A model generated the notes under the pieces. It was not told the origin of the DNA and made no database searches. It worked only from the letters and a program-made list of their open reading frames with translations. A DNA stretch of 64,000 bases from Rubellimicrobium rubrum (GTDB lineage Bacteria > Pseudomonadota > Alphaproteobacteria > Rhodobacterales > Rhodobacteraceae), in NCBI RefSeq assembly GCF_006152115.1, contig NZ_VDFU01000002.1, positions 1 to 64,000 on the forward strand. Reading direction: 5' to 3'. Both the position numbers and the translations under genes were made by a program. Positions 18,050-26,825 of the stretch are shown here, in pieces. Position 1 is the first letter of the stretch. Each line of letters opens with the position of its first letter.

Positions 18050-18222
18050 GTTCTTCTCCCTGCGCCGCCTCCTCGCGGCCCCAGGGAAAGGTCGCATGAA
18101 CAAGACCCCCGGTCAGCCACGACATTGGTCGTACCGGGGGCGGGGGTCCGGAGCAGGCCGCTAAGTCCGCCGCGACATAGGTCGTATGTCGGGGCGCGGG
18201 CCCTCTCCATATCCTGCCGCGC
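18050..18222. promoter_or_regulatory. Divergent control region with two repeated GGTCGTA boxes
   Basis: Two 14-base copies that differ at one base, CGACATTGGTCGTA (18120-18133) and CGACATAGGTCGTA (18173-18186), lie 53 bases apart between the aldehyde dehydrogenase and NosR-like genes. The second extends into a perfect dyad: CGACATA (18173-18179), GGTCG, TATGTCG (18185-18191). The same core recurs upstream of the Sel1 gene and the PQQ alcohol dehydrogenase gene. This fits an operator for a shared regulator, probably the linked LuxR-type response regulator. Confidence 0.6.
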
Positions 18223-20298
18223 ATGACTGTGATCCTTCGCCTTTTCGCCCTTCTGGTCCTGCTGCTCGGGTCGCAGGCCCGTGCGGAGGTGCTTGACCGC
18301 GAGGCGTTGGGGGCGTTCGTCCGCCCGCCCATGTCCATTGGCGAGCCCGGCGGCGACAACGGCGTCTGGGAGCTGCTGAACTCGGGCGGCGCCCTGGCCG
18401 GCTACGTCTTCGAAACCGAGCCCATGGCGCCGATCCCCGGATTTTCGGGCGCACCGATCAACCTGTTCGTGGCCCTCGACCTCGAGGGGCGCTTCATCGA
18501 CGTCAAGCTCATCTCGCACAATGAGCCCATCTTCGTCTCTGGCTTGGGCGAAGGGCCGTTCCGCGCCTTTCTGGAGCAGTACCGGGGATTGTCCATCTCA
18601 CAGCCGATGGTCGTGGGCACGCCCTACGGCGGTGCAGGCGCTGGCTCGGCGCTCGTCTACCTCGACGGTGTCACCAAAGCGACGGCTTCGGTCCGCATCG
18701 CCCACGAGTCGCTTCTGGCCGCCACGCGCGAGGTGGCGCGGGAACGGATGCAGGGCGTGGCCTCTGCTCCGCCCGCCTCGCCCGACCCGGCCTACGAGGA
18801 GACGCTGGTTTGGGACGACCTCGTGGCGCAGGGCATCGCCTCGCGCAAGCTCGTCACCAATGCCGAGATCGACGCCGCCTTTCAGGGCACCCTGTGGGCT
18901 TCGGACGATGCCGAGGCGCAGGCGGACCCCGAAGGCGTCTATCTGGACCTCTGGGTCGTGGATATCGGCCCGCCCTCGATCCGGGCCGCCGTTCTCAGCG
19001 AAGAGACCGGGGACAGGCTCGCGCGTCTTCTGCAGATGTCGCCCCACGAGGAGCCGATCCTCGTGATCGACGCGGGGCGCCATGGACTCGTGTCGGACGA
19101 TTTCGTCCGCAACACGGCACCCGACCGGCTGACCGCCTCACAGGACGGGCTACCGGTAGCCCTGAGGGATGCGGACATCACGGTGGACCTGCGGGAGGGG
19201 GTGCCCCAGGGGACTGCCATGATCCTGCGGACGGACCGCCGGCTGGGCTTCGACCCCTCCAGGCCCTGGACGCTGGATGTGGATGCGGTGCGCGAACATG
19301 GCATGTTCCAACCCGAGATCGGTCGCGTGACCCTGACGACCGAGCATGCGACGCCGGACCGCTTCTTTCTGCGCGAAGGCGAGGTGAAGCCACTCTCTCC
19401 GGCGGTCGAGGCTTTGCGGAGCCGGGCCTGGGATCTCGCGGTCCTGGGAATGCTTCTCGGGGCAGTCCTGCTCTTGGTCGGGCCATTGATGCACCAGGTG
19501 GCGCGGAAAGGTTGGCTCGCGCCGGTTCGTCTGGCGGTCCTTGCCGTGGTCCTAGGCTTCGTCGGCTGGTGGGGCCAGGGGCAGTTGTCCATCGTGACCG
19601 TGCTGGGCGCCCTGAGGACCGGAGCCGACGGCGGAAGCTTCGCCTTCCTGCTCTACGATCCGTTCTCGCTCCTCGTCTGGGGCGTCACCATCCTGGGCTT
19701 CGTCCTGTGGGGACGCGGGCTGTTCTGCGGCTGGTTGTGCCCCTTTGGCGCGCTGCAGGAGTTCGCGCATCATCTGGGCCGCGCGCTGCGGCTGCCGCAA
19801 TGGGAGCCTTCGGCCCTCTGGGACCGGCGGCTGAAAGGGATCAAGTACGTGCTTCTAGCGGGACTGGTCGCAACCGTGTTCATCAGCCCAGACCACGTGG
19901 ACAAGGCGGCCGAGGTAGAGCCGTTCAAGACGGCGATCACCACCTTCTTCGTCCGCGACTGGTTCTACGTCGTCTATGCCGGGGTCTGGCTCGGCTTGGG
20001 CATGGTGCTGTTCAAGGGCTTTTGCCGCTATGTCTGCCCGCTGGGCGCGGTGATGGCGATCGGCGGCCTCCTCCGGGGACGGGACTGGATCGCGCGGCGG
20101 GCCGAGTGTGGTTCGCCCTGCCAGCTCTGCAAGGTCCGCTGCCGCTATGGCGCAATCAAGGCGGCGGGCCGGATCGACTATTCCGAATGTTTCCAGTGCC
20201 TAGACTGCGTCCAGATCCTCGACGATCCCAAGCAGTGCGTGCCCCGGATCCTCGAAGCGCGCGGGTCGCGCAGCATCCCGCAACGAAAGGCCGCCTGA
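18223..20298 (+). CDS. NosR/NirI-like membrane flavo-iron-sulfur protein
   Basis: This 691-residue protein starts with a signal peptide (LRLFALLVLLLGSQARA) and a periplasmic FMN-binding domain containing DGVTKAT (148-154), which resembles the threonine flavinylation motif. Several transmembrane helices follow between residues about 400 and 620. Two CxxxCP motifs occur (CGWLCPFGAL, CRYVCPLGAV). The cytoplasmic tail has two cysteine clusters (CGSPCQLCKVRC and CFQCLDCVQILDDPKQC) expected to hold 4Fe-4S centres. NosR proteins pass electrons or regulate; in alcohol-oxidation clusters the role is unclear. Its TGA overlaps the ATG of the FMN transferase gene (TGATG), which supports covalent flavin attachment. 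Confidence 0.85.
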   Translation: MTVILRLFALLVLLLGSQARAEVLDREALGAFVRPPMSIGEPGGDNGVWELLNSGGALAGYVFETEPMAPIPGFSGAPINLFVALDLEGRFIDVKLISHNEPIFVSGLGEGPFRAFLEQYRGLSISQPMVVGTPYGGAGAGSALVYLDGVTKATASVRIAHESLLAATREVARERMQGVASAPPASPDPAYEETLVWDDLVAQGIASRKLVTNAEIDAAFQGTLWASDDAEAQADPEGVYLDLWVVDIGPPSIRAAVLSEETGDRLARLLQMSPHEEPILVIDAGRHGLVSDDFVRNTAPDRLTASQDGLPVALRDADITVDLREGVPQGTAMILRTDRRLGFDPSRPWTLDVDAVREHGMFQPEIGRVTLTTEHATPDRFFLREGEVKPLSPAVEALRSRAWDLAVLGMLLGAVLLLVGPLMHQVARKGWLAPVRLAVLAVVLGFVGWWGQGQLSIVTVLGALRTGADGGSFAFLLYDPFSLLVWGVTILGFVLWGRGLFCGWLCPFGALQEFAHHLGRALRLPQWEPSALWDRRLKGIKYVLLAGLVATVFISPDHVDKAAEVEPFKTAITTFFVRDWFYVVYAGVWLGLGMVLFKGFCRYVCPLGAVMAIGGLLRGRDWIARRAECGSPCQLCKVRCRYGAIKAAGRIDYSECFQCLDCVQILDDPKQCVPRILEARGSRSIPQRKAA

Positions 20299-21173
20299 TG
20301 CGCCGTCGTCGCCTGCTCCAGATCCTCGCGGCAGCGGTCCTCGCCCCAGCCGCGGCCCGGTCCGATGAGACCCGCATCGCCTTGGGGGCCGAGGCGCGAA
20401 TGACGCTGTACGGCCCAGCGGAGATAACGTCCCGGGCGCGGGCGCGTGCCTGGGCCGAGATGGCGCGCATCGAGCGGATCTTCAGCCTGCATGACCCCGC
20501 CTCGGTCCTGTCGCGCCTGAACGCCACCGGGCGCCTTGATGAACCTCCGCCCGAACTGGTCGAGGTGCTGGTCATGGCCGACCGCCTGCACGACGCGACC
20601 GGAGGCCGGTTCGATCCGACAGTCCAGCCTCTCTGGCTTGCCCACGCCACGGGAGGCGATGTCGCGGCGGCCCGTGCCGTGCTGGGCTGGGATGGGGTGA
20701 CCGTCAGCCGGGACGCCATCACCCTGCGCCCAGGGCAGGCCCTGACGCTGAACGGCATCGCGCAGGGCTATGCCACCGACCGCGTGACCCAGGTCCTGGC
20801 GGAAGAGGGACTGCATCACGCGCTTGTCGAGATCGGAGAGTTCCGCGCCCTGTCCGGTCCGTTCCGGCTCGGCGTGGAGGATCCGGAGTTCGGCCAGCTG
20901 GGCCAGCTAACCTTGTCGGACCGCGCCTGCGCGACATCAAGCCCGAAGGCGATGGTGCTGCCCGACGGCTCTGGCCACATCCTCGACCCTGCCGGGGGGG
21001 CGCCGGTCTGGTCGAGCGTGACGGTCGCGGCCCCGACAGCTGCGCTGGCTGACGGCCTGTCCACCGCCCTCTGCCTCGCGACGGCCGAGGCCGCGCGCGG
21101 CATCCTCGATCGTTGCGGGCCCGGCCTGCGCGCCACGGCCATAAGCCGCCACGGCGAGCTTCTCACCCTGTGA
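20298..21173 (+). CDS. apbE: FAD:protein FMN transferase
   Basis: The 291-residue product has an N-terminal export signal (LLQILAAAVLAPAAA) and ApbE features: RIERIFSLHDPASVLSRLNA, GGRFDPTVQPLW, LNGIAQGYATDRV, IGEFRALSG, and HILDPAGGAPVWSSVTVAAP near the metal-binding end. ApbE transfers FMN from FAD to a Thr of a partner protein in the periplasm. The only evident partner is the NosR-like protein encoded immediately upstream with a one-base overlap (TGATG at 20296-20300). A hairpin follows the stop. Confidence 0.88.
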   Translation: MRRRRLLQILAAAVLAPAAARSDETRIALGAEARMTLYGPAEITSRARARAWAEMARIERIFSLHDPASVLSRLNATGRLDEPPPELVEVLVMADRLHDATGGRFDPTVQPLWLAHATGGDVAAARAVLGWDGVTVSRDAITLRPGQALTLNGIAQGYATDRVTQVLAEEGLHHALVEIGEFRALSGPFRLGVEDPEFGQLGQLTLSDRACATSSPKAMVLPDGSGHILDPAGGAPVWSSVTVAAPTAALADGLSTALCLATAEAARGILDRCGPGLRATAISRHGELLTL

Positions 21174-21178
21174 AGAAA

Positions 21179-21204
21179 CGCCCCGGGCCAGGAGCTCCGG
21201 GGCG
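21179..21204. terminator. Hairpin between convergent apbE and XoxJ-like genes
   Basis: CGCCCCGG (21179-21186) and CCGGGGCG (21197-21204) form an 8-bp perfect stem with a 10-base loop, six bases after the apbE stop. There is no U-run, but the position between two convergent genes supports a terminator usable from either side. Confidence 0.55.
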
Positions 21205-21239
21205 CAAGGTGGGCCCGACAGGGAGGAGACGGACCGATT

Positions 21240-22142
21240 TCAGCGTTCGGGCGGCGTGAAGCTTAGCCCCGCGTTTTCGAACAGGGCGGCAACCCGGCCG
21301 TCAGCCAAGGCGGCCGCGATGGCATCGTCCACCGCGTAGCCGAGATCCCGGTGCGAGTGATGCACGGCGATGCCCACCGTCCAGGCGCCCACCGCAAGGC
21401 CCGGCAGGGGCGGCGTGGCTACCAGGACGCCACTACCAGCCCCAGCCTCAAGCATCGCGCGGGGGCCCATGGCGGCGGGCACGTCGCCCCGGTTCAGGGC
21501 CTCCATCGCCAGGGCCATGGACGGGAAGCGGCGGATGTTCGCGTTCATCTGCCCGCCCTCAAAGGACGCGAGATAGAAATCCGCGATGGTGTCGTTCTCG
21601 ACGGCCACCAGGTCGAAGCGGAAATAGGCGGGGGTGGGCACATCCTCGGGGTAGACATCCTGCCTGTAGGCGATCGCCACCTGCTCCCGATAGGCCTGAC
21701 CGCTGAAGACGACCTGCTCCACCCGGCAAGCGAAGGTGCTGTCATAGGGGACGTGCAGCATCACGTTCGCCACGATGTTGTCCGCCCCGCCCATCGGCAA
21801 GCCCTGCCACACATTGTAGCGCAGGTCCGCTTCCAGGTTCTCGCCCGAGGTCACGAAGCGGAAGCGGGGCTCCACGCCCAGGGCTTCCGCAATGATGCGG
21901 CCCAGGCCGATGTCGATGCCCTGCGGCTCGCCCCCCTCCTCCCAGGAATAGGGCGGCAGGTCCTCGTAGACGGCGAACTCGATCCAGCCCCGCTCCACGA
22001 TCTCATCGAGATCCTGGCCCACAAAGTCGCGATCGGCGTTCTGCACGCGCTGCCCCGGCACGACCCCCTCGCACCGCGCGAGGGCCGCGCCGGGCAGGGC
22101 CAGAGCACCCAGAAGGCCAAGAAAGGCGGCGCGCCTCCGCAT
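21240..22142 (-). CDS. Quinoprotein-associated periplasmic binding protein (XoxJ/MoxJ-like)
   Basis: This 300-residue protein has a signal peptide (AAFLGLLGALALPGAALA) and a family 3 solute-binding fold: WIEFAVYEDLPPYSWEEGG, GIDIGLGRIIAEALGV, VWQGLPMGGADNIVANVMLH, and a late VGAWTVGIAVHHSHRDLGYA. It belongs to the subgroup of binding proteins encoded with PQQ alcohol dehydrogenases (MoxJ/XoxJ), thought to assist dehydrogenase assembly or activation rather than transport. No permease gene is linked. It directly follows the cytochrome gene on the same strand, four bases apart, so the two are co-transcribed. Confidence 0.87.
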   Translation of the reverse strand: MRRRAAFLGLLGALALPGAALARCEGVVPGQRVQNADRDFVGQDLDEIVERGWIEFAVYEDLPPYSWEEGGEPQGIDIGLGRIIAEALGVEPRFRFVTSGENLEADLRYNVWQGLPMGGADNIVANVMLHVPYDSTFACRVEQVVFSGQAYREQVAIAYRQDVYPEDVPTPAYFRFDLVAVENDTIADFYLASFEGGQMNANIRRFPSMALAMEALNRGDVPAAMGPRAMLEAGAGSGVLVATPPLPGLAVGAWTVGIAVHHSHRDLGYAVDDAIAAALADGRVAALFENAGLSFTPPER

Positions 22143-22146
22143 GATC

Positions 22147-22836
22147 TCAGTGAGCGGCCGACAGCGACACGGTCAGGAGTTCGGCAGCCTCGTGGAAGGC
22201 GGCCGGCGTGCCATCGATGAGCCGGGCCGCGGCGGCGGCGGCGCTGTCGGCGACCGGAGCGCCCGACAGCGTCTCGAAGCCCGCGTTGATGTCCATGAGT
22301 TCGGTCTTCAGCGCGTCGATATTCGCCCCTGCGGGATCCTCGGCCAAGGAAGCGAGCTTGTCGCGCATCGCGGTCAGGGCCGGCGCCGCCTCGGCCACCT
22401 GCCTGTCGTCGGGGCGCGTCTCGATATAGGAGCGGATCGCCCAGGCGGCCTTCTGGCCCAGGATCTCGCCAAAGGCGGGCATCTTGGTGATGCCGTTCTG
22501 CGTCATGCCGTGCTGGAACCGCTCGGCGAACCACTCGTCGCCGTACTCCTCGGCCTCGAGGAACCGCAGGTCGGGCGCGAGACCGCCCGAGATCGCCCCA
22601 AGCCCGTGGCAGCGCGCGCAGTTCTGGTTGAAGCCCGAGTCCCCGATCTCGATGGCAGCCTGAAAGACCTCGGGCTCCATGGAGCGGTAGGGGTTCTCGG
22701 TCAGCCACTCTTCGCCCACATCCGGGAGGGCATCGGTGTTGACAGGCTGTGGGGCCACGTCGCCATGGGCAAAGGCGAGGCCGGCGGCAAGGATCAGCCC
22801 GGCCGAAAGCGGCCAGCGAGCGGTGGTGATGGTCAT
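22147..22836 (-). CDS. pedF: Cytochrome c-550 of PedF type
   Basis: The 229-residue product has a signal peptide ending near AFAHGD, one haem site C73-A-R-C76-H77 in NQNCARCHGLGAI, and a likely axial Met119 in GITKMPAFGEILG. The C-terminal extension (about 150-229) is helical. PedF-type cytochromes are the soluble periplasmic electron acceptors for PQQ alcohol dehydrogenases and pass electrons toward terminal oxidases. It heads a two-gene unit with the XoxJ-like gene. The gene is divergent from the binding-protein gene at 23013, with about 176 bases between. Confidence 0.88.
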   Translation of the reverse strand: MTITTARWPLSAGLILAAGLAFAHGDVAPQPVNTDALPDVGEEWLTENPYRSMEPEVFQAAIEIGDSGFNQNCARCHGLGAISGGLAPDLRFLEAEEYGDEWFAERFQHGMTQNGITKMPAFGEILGQKAAWAIRSYIETRPDDRQVAEAAPALTAMRDKLASLAEDPAGANIDALKTELMDINAGFETLSGAPVADSAAAAAARLIDGTPAAFHEAAELLTVSLSAAH

Positions 22837-23012
22837 GGTGTCGTCCTCCTCGGGGGTGCCTTCGTGCGGGGCGCCGTTGCATCCAGATTACCCGGCGGGT
22901 CAGCGATGCTGCCATTCGACCTTGGTGGCATCGCGGCGCTTCGGGGCTCCGACCATGGTCGCGGTTCGCCCGGACCGGGCAGCCGCTATCCTGACGGCCC
23001 AAGGAGGACACC

Positions 23013-24188
23013 ATGCTATACGCGACGGCGGGAGCCATCCTGCTGGCCGTCCTGGCTTGCGCGACTCATGCAAGGGCCGAGGACCTGCCGGTCCCCATCG
23101 TCTATCTGCGTCAGCAGGTGGAGCGTCCTCCCGTCCTTTCGGACCTCGACCCCGTGCCGGAGGACGAGGGCATCGCCGGAGCGACGCTCGGGCGGGACGA
23201 CAACGCGACGACGGGGCGGTTCCTGGGGCAGGACTACCAGTTGACCGTGCTTGACGTGCCTGTGGGCGGCAACGTCCTCGAGTCCGCGCGGGAGGCTCTG
23301 GCCCTCTCGCGGCTCGTCGTGCTGGACGCCCCGGCCCTGGACCTCCTCGCTGTGGCGGACCTGCCCGAGGCCGAGGGCGCGCTCATCTTCAACGTCGGCG
23401 CGCCGGACGATGCTCTGCGGGACGGCGACTGCCGGGCGAACGTGCTCCATACGGTCCCATCGCTGGGGATGCGGGCGGACGCCTTGGCGCAGTTCCTCCA
23501 GCTGCGCCGGTGGACGGACGTGGCGCTGCTCGCAGGCCCCTACCCTGCCGACCAGGCCTGGGCCGAGGCGCTGCGCCGCTCGGCCGAGAGGTTCGGGCTG
23601 TCGCTCGAGGACGACCGCCCCTGGGAGTTCCAGGGCGACCTCGGCCGCACCGCGCAGGCCGAGATTCCGCTTCTCACCCAGGACCTGGCGGACCACGACG
23701 TCCTGCTTGTGGCGGACGAGATCGGGGACTTCGGCCGCTACGTGCTGTTCAACACCTGGGAGCCGCGTCCCGTCGGCGGCTCCGAGGGAATCACCCCCGT
23801 CGCCTGGTCCCCGGTGCTGGAGAACTGGGGCGCATCGCAGCTCCAGTCGCGGTTCGCGGACCTTGCGGGGCGCCCCATGCGCCCGGCCGACTACGCCGCC
23901 TGGGCAGCCGTCCGCAGCATCGGCGAGGGGGTCACCCGCACCGGCTCCGCGGATCCGGCGGATCTGCGGGCTTATCTCCTGTCGCCCGACTTCGAACTCG
24001 ACGGCTTCAAGGGCCGGCCCTTGTCCTTTCGCGATTGGGACGGCCAGTTGCGGCAGCCCATCGCGGTCGTGCAACCGCGCGCCATGATCGGCATGGCCCC
24101 GTTCGAGCCCTTCCTCCACCAGGTGAACGAGCTCGACACCCTGGGCCGCGACCGGCCCGAGAGCGGCTGCAGCGCCTTTGAGAGGTGA
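23013..24188 (+). CDS. PQQ-alcohol-dehydrogenase-associated substrate-binding protein
   Basis: This 391-residue periplasmic protein has a signal peptide (GAILLAVLACATHARAED) and a type I binding fold like branched-chain amino acid receptors. It contains PVPIVYLRQQVERPPVLSDL at the mature start and later FGRYVLFNTWEPRP and LVWDAP-like core strands. The family is found with quinoprotein alcohol dehydrogenases and lacks linked permeases, so a transport role is doubtful. A strong AAGGAGG precedes the ATG. The next gene, a beta-propeller protein, starts 4 bases after the stop (or overlaps it if an earlier start is used), so the two are co-transcribed. Confidence 0.85.
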   Translation: MLYATAGAILLAVLACATHARAEDLPVPIVYLRQQVERPPVLSDLDPVPEDEGIAGATLGRDDNATTGRFLGQDYQLTVLDVPVGGNVLESAREALALSRLVVLDAPALDLLAVADLPEAEGALIFNVGAPDDALRDGDCRANVLHTVPSLGMRADALAQFLQLRRWTDVALLAGPYPADQAWAEALRRSAERFGLSLEDDRPWEFQGDLGRTAQAEIPLLTQDLADHDVLLVADEIGDFGRYVLFNTWEPRPVGGSEGITPVAWSPVLENWGASQLQSRFADLAGRPMRPADYAAWAAVRSIGEGVTRTGSADPADLRAYLLSPDFELDGFKGRPLSFRDWDGQLRQPIAVVQPRAMIGMAPFEPFLHQVNELDTLGRDRPESGCSAFER

Positions 24189-24192
24189 TCCC

Positions 24193-25146
24193 ATGCGCGT
24201 CCTGATCCTCCCCCTGCTCCTCCTCGCCCCGCCCGTCATGGCCGAGGAGATCTGGGTCACCAACGAACTCGACGACACGATCAGCGTCATCGACGCCCAA
24301 AGCCTTGAGGTCGTCCGCACCATCGAGACAGGCGAGAGGCCGCGCGGCATCACCTTCGCCCATGACGGGAGCGTCGTGTACATCTGCGCCTCGGACAGCG
24401 ACGCCGTGCAGGTCATGGACCCCGAAACGGGCGAGATCCTGCACGACCTCCCGTCCGGCGAAGATCCGGAGCAGTTCGCGCTGGCGCCCGACGGCCAGCA
24501 CCTATGGATCGCCAACGAGGACGACGCCATCACCACCGTGGTGGATGTCAGAACCCGTCGTGTCGTCGCCCAGATCGATGTGGGCATCGAGCCGGAAGGA
24601 ATGGCCGTCTCGCCGGATGGCGCGATCGCCATCACGACCTCCGAGACGACCAACATGGCTCACTGGATCGACACCGCGACCCACGAGGCCTTCGCGAACA
24701 CGCTCGTGGACACGCGGCCCCGCCATGCGGAGTTCACCAAAGGGGGCAAGGAGCTTTGGGTCTCGTCCGAGATCGGCGGCACGGTGACCGTCCTCGACGT
24801 GGCGACCCAGGCCGAGAAAGCGAAGCTGCATTTTGACATCACCGGCGTGCATCCCGACCAGATCCAGCCGGTGGGCTTCGCCTTCACGCCGGACGAATCC
24901 GTGGCCTTCGTGGCGCTGGGGCCGTCGAACCATGTCGCGGTCGTGAACGCGCAGACCTACGAGGTCGAGGACTACATCCTGGTCGGGCGGCGCGTCTGGC
25001 ACATGACGTTCAACGCGGATGGCACGAAGCTCTTCACCACCAATGGCGTCTCCGGGGACGTGACCGTGATCGACGTTGCCTCGCGCGAGGCGCGCCGGTC
25101 GATCAAGGTCGGCCGTTTCCCCTGGGGGGCGGCGCTGCGCCCCTGA
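24193..25146 (+). CDS. YVTN-type beta-propeller protein of PQQ alcohol catabolism
   Basis: About 317 residues with a short signal peptide (MRVLILPLLLLAPPVMAEE) and repeated YVTN-like blades: IWVTNELDDTISVIDAQSLE, GSVVYICASDSDAVQVMDPE, GQHLWIANEDDAITTVVDVR, KELWVSSEIGGTVTVLDVAT, TKLFTTNGVSGDVTVIDVAS. Members of this family accompany PQQ alcohol dehydrogenases. The role is not established but may be in assembly or electron transfer. The frame starts at 24178, but the ATG at 24193 has GAGAGG at the right distance and yields the proper signal peptide. It is in one operon with the upstream binding protein. Confidence 0.87.
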   Translation: MRVLILPLLLLAPPVMAEEIWVTNELDDTISVIDAQSLEVVRTIETGERPRGITFAHDGSVVYICASDSDAVQVMDPETGEILHDLPSGEDPEQFALAPDGQHLWIANEDDAITTVVDVRTRRVVAQIDVGIEPEGMAVSPDGAIAITTSETTNMAHWIDTATHEAFANTLVDTRPRHAEFTKGGKELWVSSEIGGTVTVLDVATQAEKAKLHFDITGVHPDQIQPVGFAFTPDESVAFVALGPSNHVAVVNAQTYEVEDYILVGRRVWHMTFNADGTKLFTTNGVSGDVTVIDVASREARRSIKVGRFPWGAALRP

Positions 25147-25243
25147 CGCACAGGCGCTCGCGCGATCTACGACCATAAGCGTGGTGACCTAGGGGGCCGC
25201 TCGCCCTACCCTTCACGCGACCCCTTCCGGCAAGGAGCCTGCC
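25147..25243. promoter_or_regulatory. Control region with a TACGACC box before the Sel1 gene
   Basis: TACGACCATAAG lies at 25168-25179, the reverse complement of the GGTCGTA core seen in the other PQQ-cluster control regions, about 70 bases before the ATG at 25244. It is the single box here. The region also ends the beta-propeller gene transcript. Confidence 0.5.
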
Positions 25244-25771
25244 ATGATCCTCCGCGCGACGGCCCTGATCCTCCTCGCCGCCCCGGCGCTTGCCGACGAA
25301 TACGGGACCACCAACCCCGAGGAGATGACCCTGAACCGCATGGTCGAGAACGCCCGGCGCGGCGAAGTGGACATGACCACCTGCGCCTCGGGGTACTTGA
25401 TGACCAAGTCCGGCCAGCACGCCATCGCGCGCGAGACCTTCGAGGCCTGCGCGGAGGCAGGCTACACCGGCGCCATGACCTGGATGAGCTACCTGGAGGA
25501 CAACGGCTTCGGCGGCGACTACGACCCGGACGCGTCGACCGAGTGGAACCGTCGGGCGGCCGAGGCGGGCGACCCCATCGGCATGTTCAACCACGGCCTC
25601 GACCTCCTGCGCGGCCACGGGACCGCGCTGGACGAGGAGCGGGGACGCGACCTGATCGACCGGGCCGCTGCCGAGGGGGTCACGGACGCGCAGCGCCTAG
25701 TGGGCTCGGGCTACGACCTCGACGTCGTGACCCCCGACGCGGATAACTGGAAGTACGCGCCCCTGTTCTGA
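25244..25771 (+). CDS. Periplasmic Sel1/TPR-like repeat protein
   Basis: This is a 175-residue exported protein with signal peptide MILRATALILLAAPALADE. Sel1-type helical repeats follow (YTGAMTWMSYLEDNGFGG, AEAGDPIGMFNHGLDLLRGH, RGRDLIDRAAAEGVTDAQRL). Sel1 repeats mediate protein-protein contacts, so it may assemble or stabilise a periplasmic alcohol-oxidation complex. AAGGAG precedes the ATG. A hairpin follows the stop and the convergent binding-protein gene. Confidence 0.78.
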   Translation: MILRATALILLAAPALADEYGTTNPEEMTLNRMVENARRGEVDMTTCASGYLMTKSGQHAIARETFEACAEAGYTGAMTWMSYLEDNGFGGDYDPDASTEWNRRAAEAGDPIGMFNHGLDLLRGHGTALDEERGRDLIDRAAAEGVTDAQRLVGSGYDLDVVTPDADNWKYAPLF

Positions 25772-25779
25772 TGCAGCGA

Positions 25780-25805
25780 CGCCCCGGCGGATGCCGCTCG
25801 GGGCG
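25780..25805. terminator. Hairpin between Sel1 and convergent binding-protein genes
   Basis: CGCCCCG (25780-25786) and CGGGGCG (25799-25805) form a 7-bp stem with a 12-base loop, eight bases after the Sel1 stop and 42 bases before the end of the convergent gene. It probably serves as a bidirectional terminator. Confidence 0.5.
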
Positions 25806-25847
25806 ATCGGCTTGTCGGAGGGATCGAAGACAGGGCTCTGGGCGGCC

Positions 25848-26825
25848 TCAGCCGCCCGTGCCCACGAACACGCCTTCAGGCAGGGTCGTGGCGTTGCCCA
25901 CCAGTTCCTCGCCGCCCAGCTCGGCCATCAGGCGGAGCATCTTGTCGGCCGCAGCCTCGTCCACGGGGCCGGGCGCGGGCGTGCCCGCGAGGAACCCCTC
26001 GCGGAGTTGCTCGAACTCCTCGTCGTTCTGGGCGTTCATGATGGGACGGATGCGCTCCCAGGCGCCCAGGTCGCTGGCCAGCAGCTCCTTGGCCTCGCGG
26101 GATGCGGCCGCCAGCCCATCCACCAGACCCGGATGGGCGTCCAGCGTTTCCTCGTGCAGGACATAGCCCAGGAGCGGCGTCTCGGGGTCGAGGCCCAGCG
26201 CCTGCGCGGCATCCTCGACGGACACAAGCTCGCGCATCCCCGCGGCCTCCATCTTGGCCTGGAAATGCCAGAAGTTGATCGCGCCATCGAGATCGCCCGA
26301 CAGCGCTGTCTCGTGAATCAGGGGCGGCGCGCCAAAGACCTGCTCGGTCTCGGCGGCGAGGTCGATGCCGTACTCCTGCTGCGCGAAGGCCCGCAGGATC
26401 AGCCAGCTCTTGTCCACCGGCCCGCCCGCGATGCCGATCTTCCCCCCCGCGAGGTCCTGAAGCGACTGCGCGGGGCTGTCGGCGGCAACCATGAGGCCAC
26501 CCACCGCCTTGGAGTAGGGCAGGAACACGAGGTCCATGCCAGCCGCCCGCTGGCGCGCGACCCAAAGCCAGTCGGACACGATCATGTCCACCTCGCCGGC
26601 CAGGAACGCCGTCTGGGTGGCCGGCGCGCCCGCCAGCTCCTGGATCTGCAGGTCGAAGCCATTGGCGGCGTCGAAGCCGTTATGCTCGATGGTGTCGAGC
26701 TCCCACATCACCGTGCCCGCGGCCTGCACGCCAGCCTTCAGGACCGGCGTCGGCGTTTGGGCGAAAGCGGCGGTGGACAGGCATACGGCGCTGATCGCAC
26801 CCAAGGCTACGTGGCGGATGGTCAT
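25848..26825 (-). CDS. NrtA/SsuA-like periplasmic substrate-binding protein
   Basis: The 325-residue protein has a signal peptide (ALGAISAVCLSTAAFAQ) and a type II binding fold of the nitrate/sulfonate/taurine class: AANGFDLQIQELAGAPATQT, EVDMIVSDWLWVARQR, GGKIGIAGGPVDKSWLIL. The ligand is unknown. No ABC permease or ATPase is linked. Its position divergent from the PQQ alcohol dehydrogenase suggests a role in supplying a cofactor, metal or substrate, or an accessory function. The ATG at 26825 is preferred over the frame start at 26888. The gene is transcribed away from the dehydrogenase across a control region with two TACGACC boxes. Confidence 0.82.
   Translation of the reverse strand: MTIRHVALGAISAVCLSTAAFAQTPTPVLKAGVQAAGTVMWELDTIEHNGFDAANGFDLQIQELAGAPATQTAFLAGEVDMIVSDWLWVARQRAAGMDLVFLPYSKAVGGLMVAADSPAQSLQDLAGGKIGIAGGPVDKSWLILRAFAQQEYGIDLAAETEQVFGAPPLIHETALSGDLDGAINFWHFQAKMEAAGMRELVSVEDAAQALGLDPETPLLGYVLHEETLDAHPGLVDGLAAASREAKELLASDLGAWERIRPIMNAQNDEEFEQLREGFLAGTPAPGPVDEAAADKMLRLMAELGGEELVGNATTLPEGVFVGTGG

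Noticed and set aside
22946-22964. GACCATGGTC palindrome and a TTCGACCTT near 22916 in the PedF upstream region
   Set aside because: They resemble the WWGGTCGTA box only loosely, so they were not counted as boxes.
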